Below are positions 40,058-42,666 of a stretch of 42,666 bases of DNA, one piece after another. The stretch lies in assembly GCA_028711655.1 (NCBI GenBank), contig JAQTRU010000006.1, positions 1 through 42,666 on the forward strand, written 5' to 3'. Both the position numbers and the translations under genes were made by a program. The notes beneath the pieces are model-generated. The model ran no database searches. It saw only the letters and a program-made list of their open reading frames with translations, and was not told the DNA's origin. This stretch comes from Patescibacteria group bacterium. Lineage in GTDB: Bacteria > Patescibacteriota > Patescibacteriia > Patescibacteriales > JAQTRU01. How positions within the stretch are numbered: the first letter of the stretch is position 1; each line of letters starts with the position of its first letter.

Positions 40058-41245
40058 ATGGCAGATAAATTTGAACGCTCAAAACCCCATATCAACGTGG
40101 GCACTATCGGCCACGTTGATCATGGCAAGACCACTTTAACGGCGGCGATGCTTAAGATTATCGCCTCCAAGGGATTAAAGGCATCGCAAAGATCGGTTGA
40201 CCAGATTGATTCGGCTCCGGAAGAAAAGGCGCGCGGCATCACTATTGCCACCGCTCATGTTGAGTATGAATCAGAAAAGCGCCATTATGCGCACGTTGAT
40301 TGTCCGGGCCATGCCGATTACGTGAAAAATATGATTACCGGCGCCGCCCAGATGGACGGAGCGATTTTGGTTGTGGCCGCGACTGACGGGCCCATGCCCC
40401 AAACCAGAGAGCATATTCTTTTGGCTCGGCAGGTAGGAGTTCCTTATATTGTGGTATTTTTAAATAAATGCGACATGGTGGAAGACAAGGAATTGATTGA
40501 CTTAGTGGAAGAGGAAATTCGCGATTTGTTAAAAAAATATGAATTTCCGGGCGACAAGACCCCGATTATTCGCGGTTCCGCCCTGAAAGCCCTGGAAAAT
40601 CCAACCGGCCCTGACGCCGAGCCGATTGTGGATATTTTAAAAGCTTTGGACGAATATATTCCTGAGCCGACCAGAGACGTTGACCATCCGTTTTTAATGC
40701 CGATTGAAGATATTTTTTCCATTGAAGGCCGCGGCACCGTGGTTACGGGCAGAATTGAAAGGGGTGTTGTAAAATTAAACGACGAAGTGGAAATTGTCGG
40801 CCTAGGGGAAACAAGAAAAACCGTAGTTACCGGCATTGAGATGTTTAATAAGATGCTTGACCAAGGTCAGGCTGGCGATAACGCCGGAGTTTTACTTAGA
40901 GGCACAAAGAAAGACGAAGTGGAAAGAGGCCAGGTTTTGGCCAAACCGGGTTCGGTTACTCCGCACACCGAGTTTGAAGGGGCGGTGTATATTCTGACCA
41001 AAGAAGAAGGCGGCCGCCATAAGCCATTTTTTAAGGGTTATAAGCCGCAATTTTATATCAGGACAACCGATGTGACCGGCGAAGTTGAATTGCCGGAAGG
41101 AACGGAGATGGTTATGCCGGGCGATACCGTTAATCTGAAGATAAAATTAATTACTCCGGTCGCTTTGGAAGAAAAATTAAGATTTGCCATTCGGGAAGGC
41201 GGACGGACCGTAGGCGCCGGCGCGGTAACAAAAATTATAAAGTAG
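40058..41245 (+). CDS. tuf: Elongation factor Tu
   Basis: Delivers aminoacyl-tRNA to the ribosome; 395 residues, complete. G1 [15 protein letters not shown], switch [16 protein letters not shown]3 [13 protein letters not shown]4 NKCD, G5 RGSALKALE. Domains II/III are normal ([31 protein letters not shown]-terminal [15 protein letters not shown]). Single tuf in the window. Confidence 0.98.
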   Translation: MADKFERSKPHINVGTIGHVDHGKTTLTAAMLKIIASKGLKASQRSVDQIDSAPEEKARGITIATAHVEYESEKRHYAHVDCPGHADYVKNMITGAAQMDGAILVVAATDGPMPQTREHILLARQVGVPYIVVFLNKCDMVEDKELIDLVEEEIRDLLKKYEFPGDKTPIIRGSALKALENPTGPDAEPIVDILKALDEYIPEPTRDVDHPFLMPIEDIFSIEGRGTVVTGRIERGVVKLNDEVEIVGLGETRKTVVTGIEMFNKMLDQGQAGDNAGVLLRGTKKDEVERGQVLAKPGSVTPHTEFEGAVYILTKEEGGRHKPFFKGYKPQFYIRTTDVTGEVELPEGTEMVMPGDTVNLKIKLITPVALEEKLRFAIREGGRTVGAGAVTKIIK

Positions 41246-41254
41246 TCACTTAGT

Positions 41255-41277
41255 CCCGCTCTTTTCTGAAGAGCGGG
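41255..41277 (+). terminator. Hairpin after tuf
   Basis: CCCGCTCTT (41255-41263) pairs with AAGAGCGGG (41269-41277) around TTCTG. There is no T-run, so it may only partly terminate before rpsJ. The arm resembles that of the acyP/rpmB terminator. Confidence 0.5.
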
Positions 41278-41349
41278 GTTGTAGTGTTTATTTTAATTTA
41301 TAGAGAAGAAGGAAAAAGAAATTTGTTTTCTTCTGTCAGACAAAATTTG

Positions 41350-41721
41350 ATGTCAGAAAAAGAAAAAGCGGAGAATAAAAAATCCGATGACAAAAGCGAA
41401 GGTAATAATGATTTCAAGCAGAAAATTCGCATAAAAATAAAGGCTTTTGACCATAAGATTATAGATCAGTCCACCAAGACTATTATTGATACGGCCAAAA
41501 GAAGCGATGCGCAGATTTTCGGCCCCATTCCTTTGCCTACGGAAAAAAGGAAATATACGGTTAACCGATCGACTTTTGTCCACAAGGACGCGCGCGATCA
41601 GTATGAAATGAGAATCCACAAGAGAATGATTGATATTGTCGAGCCGACCGCCAAGACCATTGAAGATTTGACTAATTTAAGCTTGCCGGCCGGGGTTGAT
41701 GTGGAAATAAAAATGCAGTAG
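41350..41721 (+). CDS. rpsJ: 30S ribosomal protein S10
   Basis: I choose ATG 41350 ([19 protein letters not shown]); the upstream frame to 41284 runs through a hairpin. The core starts [20 protein letters not shown] and shows [39 protein letters not shown], ending GVDVEIKM. An acidic/basic N-terminal extension of about 20 residues precedes it (123 against 103 residues). It follows tuf as in many genomes and normally leads the S10 operon. Confidence 0.95.
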   Translation: MSEKEKAENKKSDDKSEGNNDFKQKIRIKIKAFDHKIIDQSTKTIIDTAKRSDAQIFGPIPLPTEKRKYTVNRSTFVHKDARDQYEMRIHKRMIDIVEPTAKTIEDLTNLSLPAGVDVEIKMQ

Positions 41722-41827
41722 TTACAAATTACAAATTCTATACAAATATTACAAATTAGAACTAAATTTTAATAAAAACAATAATCATTTGTAAAATTTG
41801 TAATCAATTTGTAATTTGTAATCGTGC

Positions 41828-41854
41828 TTGACAGAAATTGTTTAAAGTTATAAT
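41828..41854 (+). promoter_or_regulatory. Promoter in front of the rplC leader
   Basis: TTGACA (41828-41833) with TATAAT (41849-41854) at 15 nt, or TAATAT (41851-41856) at 17 nt. It separates rpsJ from the rest of the S10 operon and starts a leader of about 240 nt. Confidence 0.7.
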
Positions 41855-41861
41855 ATAAATA

Positions 41862-42020
41862 ATACATTAAAATAATCAAGTTTGTGTAGGCAACTCTTTG
41901 CTTAAGGCGGGGAAAGTGCCTGGCAGATAGGGAAGAATTTAGAAGATTTCAGCATAAAACACACTAAAAGCGTTAAATAGCGCGTGTTTGCTGGTCTTTC
42001 TAAAAAGGACCAGTTTTTTT
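41862..42020 (+). ncRNA. Structured leader or small RNA ending in a terminator, upstream of rplC
   Basis: Between the promoter and rplC lie AGGCAACTCTTT...AAAGTGCCT (about 41887-41924), AAACAC...GTGTTT arms (about 41957-41989) and a final hairpin CTGGTC (41991-41996) with GACCAG (42008-42013) directly followed by seven T's. This would give either an attenuator for the rplC operon or a discrete RNA of about 155 nt. I recognise no known RNA family. The remaining gap 42021-42104 consists of TTACAAATTACAAAT words and their complements. Confidence 0.5.
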
Positions 42021-42104
42021 GATTACAAATTACAAATCAATTACAAATATACGAATAATAGGATTTGTGATTTGTAATTTGTATGTGATTTGTAATTTGT
42101 AATT

Positions 42105-42666
42105 ATGAAGTTTATTATAGGAAAAAAGCTAGACATGACCCAGGTTTGGCAAGGCGAAAAGGTGGTAGCGGTTACCAGAATAGAGGCTGGTCCTTGCCTG
42201 ATAGCCCAGGTCAAAAATGAAGATAAAGACGGTTATAACGCTGTCCAGCTTGGTTTTGGGAAAAGAAAAGAAAAGAATATAAAAAAGCCGCAGAAAGGGC
42301 ACCTAAAAAAATTAAAAATCAACTTAAGGTATTTGAAAGAGTTTAAAACCGATGATAAAGATTTAAAAGTCGGGGACATGATAGATGTTAGCGCTTTTTC
42401 CTCCGGCGACACCATTGATGTGATCGGAGTTTCCAAGGGGCGGGGTTTTCAGGGAGTAGTTAAACGCCATGGCTTTCATGGCCACAACAAAACTCACGGC
42501 ACAAAAGATCAGGTGAGAATGCCCGGTTCTATCGGCGCTACCGGACCAGCCCATGTTTTCAAGGGAATGAGAATGCCCGGACGCATGGGAGGGGACAGGG
42601 CGACTGTTAAAAATTTAGAGATAATTGAAGTTGATAAAGATAATAATATATTGTTAGTAAAGGGCG
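42105..42666 (+). CDS. rplC: 50S ribosomal protein L3 (3' partial)
   Basis: The frame runs off the right edge. It begins MKFIIGKKLDMTQVWQGEKV, then RIEAGPCLIAQVKNEDKDGY and the L3 signature region GVSKGRGFQGVVKRHGFHG, GSIGATGPAHVFKGMRMPGR and MGGDRATVKNLEIIEVD. 187 codons are visible, nearly the whole protein (usually about 205-210). The ATG directly follows the right arm of the TTACAAAT-type words. It is the second gene of an S10-type operon, expected to be followed by rplD, rplW and rplB outside the window. Confidence 0.97.
   Translation, partial: MKFIIGKKLDMTQVWQGEKVVAVTRIEAGPCLIAQVKNEDKDGYNAVQLGFGKRKEKNIKKPQKGHLKKLKINLRYLKEFKTDDKDLKVGDMIDVSAFSSGDTIDVIGVSKGRGFQGVVKRHGFHGHNKTHGTKDQVRMPGSIGATGPAHVFKGMRMPGRMGGDRATVKNLEIIEVDKDNNILLVKG

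Noticed and set aside
41284-41349. Upstream GTG extension of rpsJ
   Set aside because: The extra residues run through the post-tuf hairpin and do not resemble S10. The ATG at 41350 gives a plausible protein.
1-42666. UGA recoded as glycine (SR1/Gracilibacteria code)
   Set aside because: Several genes end in TGA at the expected length, a normal release factor 2 is encoded, and no core gene needs UGA read-through.

Overview
This window looks like a contig from a Candidate Phyla Radiation (Patescibacteria) bacterium, probably of the Parcubacteria side. That is an inference from gene content and style, since no marker phylogeny could be run. The signs are a compact core-gene set, a short alanyl-tRNA synthetase, charged N-terminal extensions on ribosomal proteins, small DUF559/GIY-YIG/GxxExxY/four-helix-bundle genes scattered between core genes, a giant surface protein with GIGT-type repeats, and intergenic spacers packed with inverted AT-rich words. 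UGA is a normal stop: release factor 2 is present and several genes end in TGA, so this is not an SR1/Gracilibacteria genome. Every gene except rpmB is on the + strand.

Layout. (1) 1-10,360 is a heat-shock region: the end of an IMP dehydrogenase-family gene, then hrcA behind a perfect CIRCE operator, a gene fusing a Nudix hydrolase to GrpE, an Hsp20, a HEPN-type gene inside a perfect 32-bp inverted repeat, dnaK, two small unknown genes (one DUF3467), a PurF-like protein without its glutaminase nucleophile, a DUF559 gene and dnaJ. (2) 10,440-14,110 holds a small zinc-finger-like protein ending in a putative sliding-clamp-binding motif behind a consensus promoter, then an HtrA-type protease and a short alaS. 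(3) 14,290-20,140 is an alpha-operon-like ribosomal cluster: infA, rpmJ, rpsM, rpsK, rpsD, rpoA, rplQ, a GxxExxY gene, rplM, rpsI. It has an attenuator-like leader, and RpoA lacks its C-terminal domain. (4) 20,140-30,070 is a surface region: an 830-bp terminator- and repeat-rich spacer, a 2015-residue membrane-anchored protein with a cytoplasmic HTH, a GIY-YIG gene, a membrane-anchored beta-helix protein, a four-helix-bundle gene cut by a stop codon, and a secreted W-S-E-K repeat protein. (5) 30,190-34,860 holds prfB, comEC, a second four-helix-bundle gene, acylphosphatase, rpmB on the minus strand and a site-2-type protease. (6) 35,150-42,666 is a str/S10-type cluster: rpsL, rpsG, a lipoprotein, fusA, an acidic unknown protein, tuf, rpsJ and the start of rplC.

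How it fits together. The genes cover protein folding (HrcA regulator, DnaK/DnaJ/GrpE, Hsp20, HtrA) and translation/transcription (ribosomal proteins, IF-1, RF2, EF-G, EF-Tu, AlaRS, RpoA). A surface/DNA-uptake set (giant fibre, beta-helix protein, ComEC) suits a cell that lives by attachment and scavenging.

The most striking signals are: the Nudix-GrpE fusion; an RpoA whose alpha-CTD is replaced by a charged tail ending in an AT-hook; a small C-terminal QLSLF protein; the HTH-TM-fibre giant protein that has absorbed intergenic repeats in frame; tandem heptamer and decamer arrays that begin exactly at stop codons; and inverted low-complexity words that bracket most intergenic spacers and every small nuclease-like gene.
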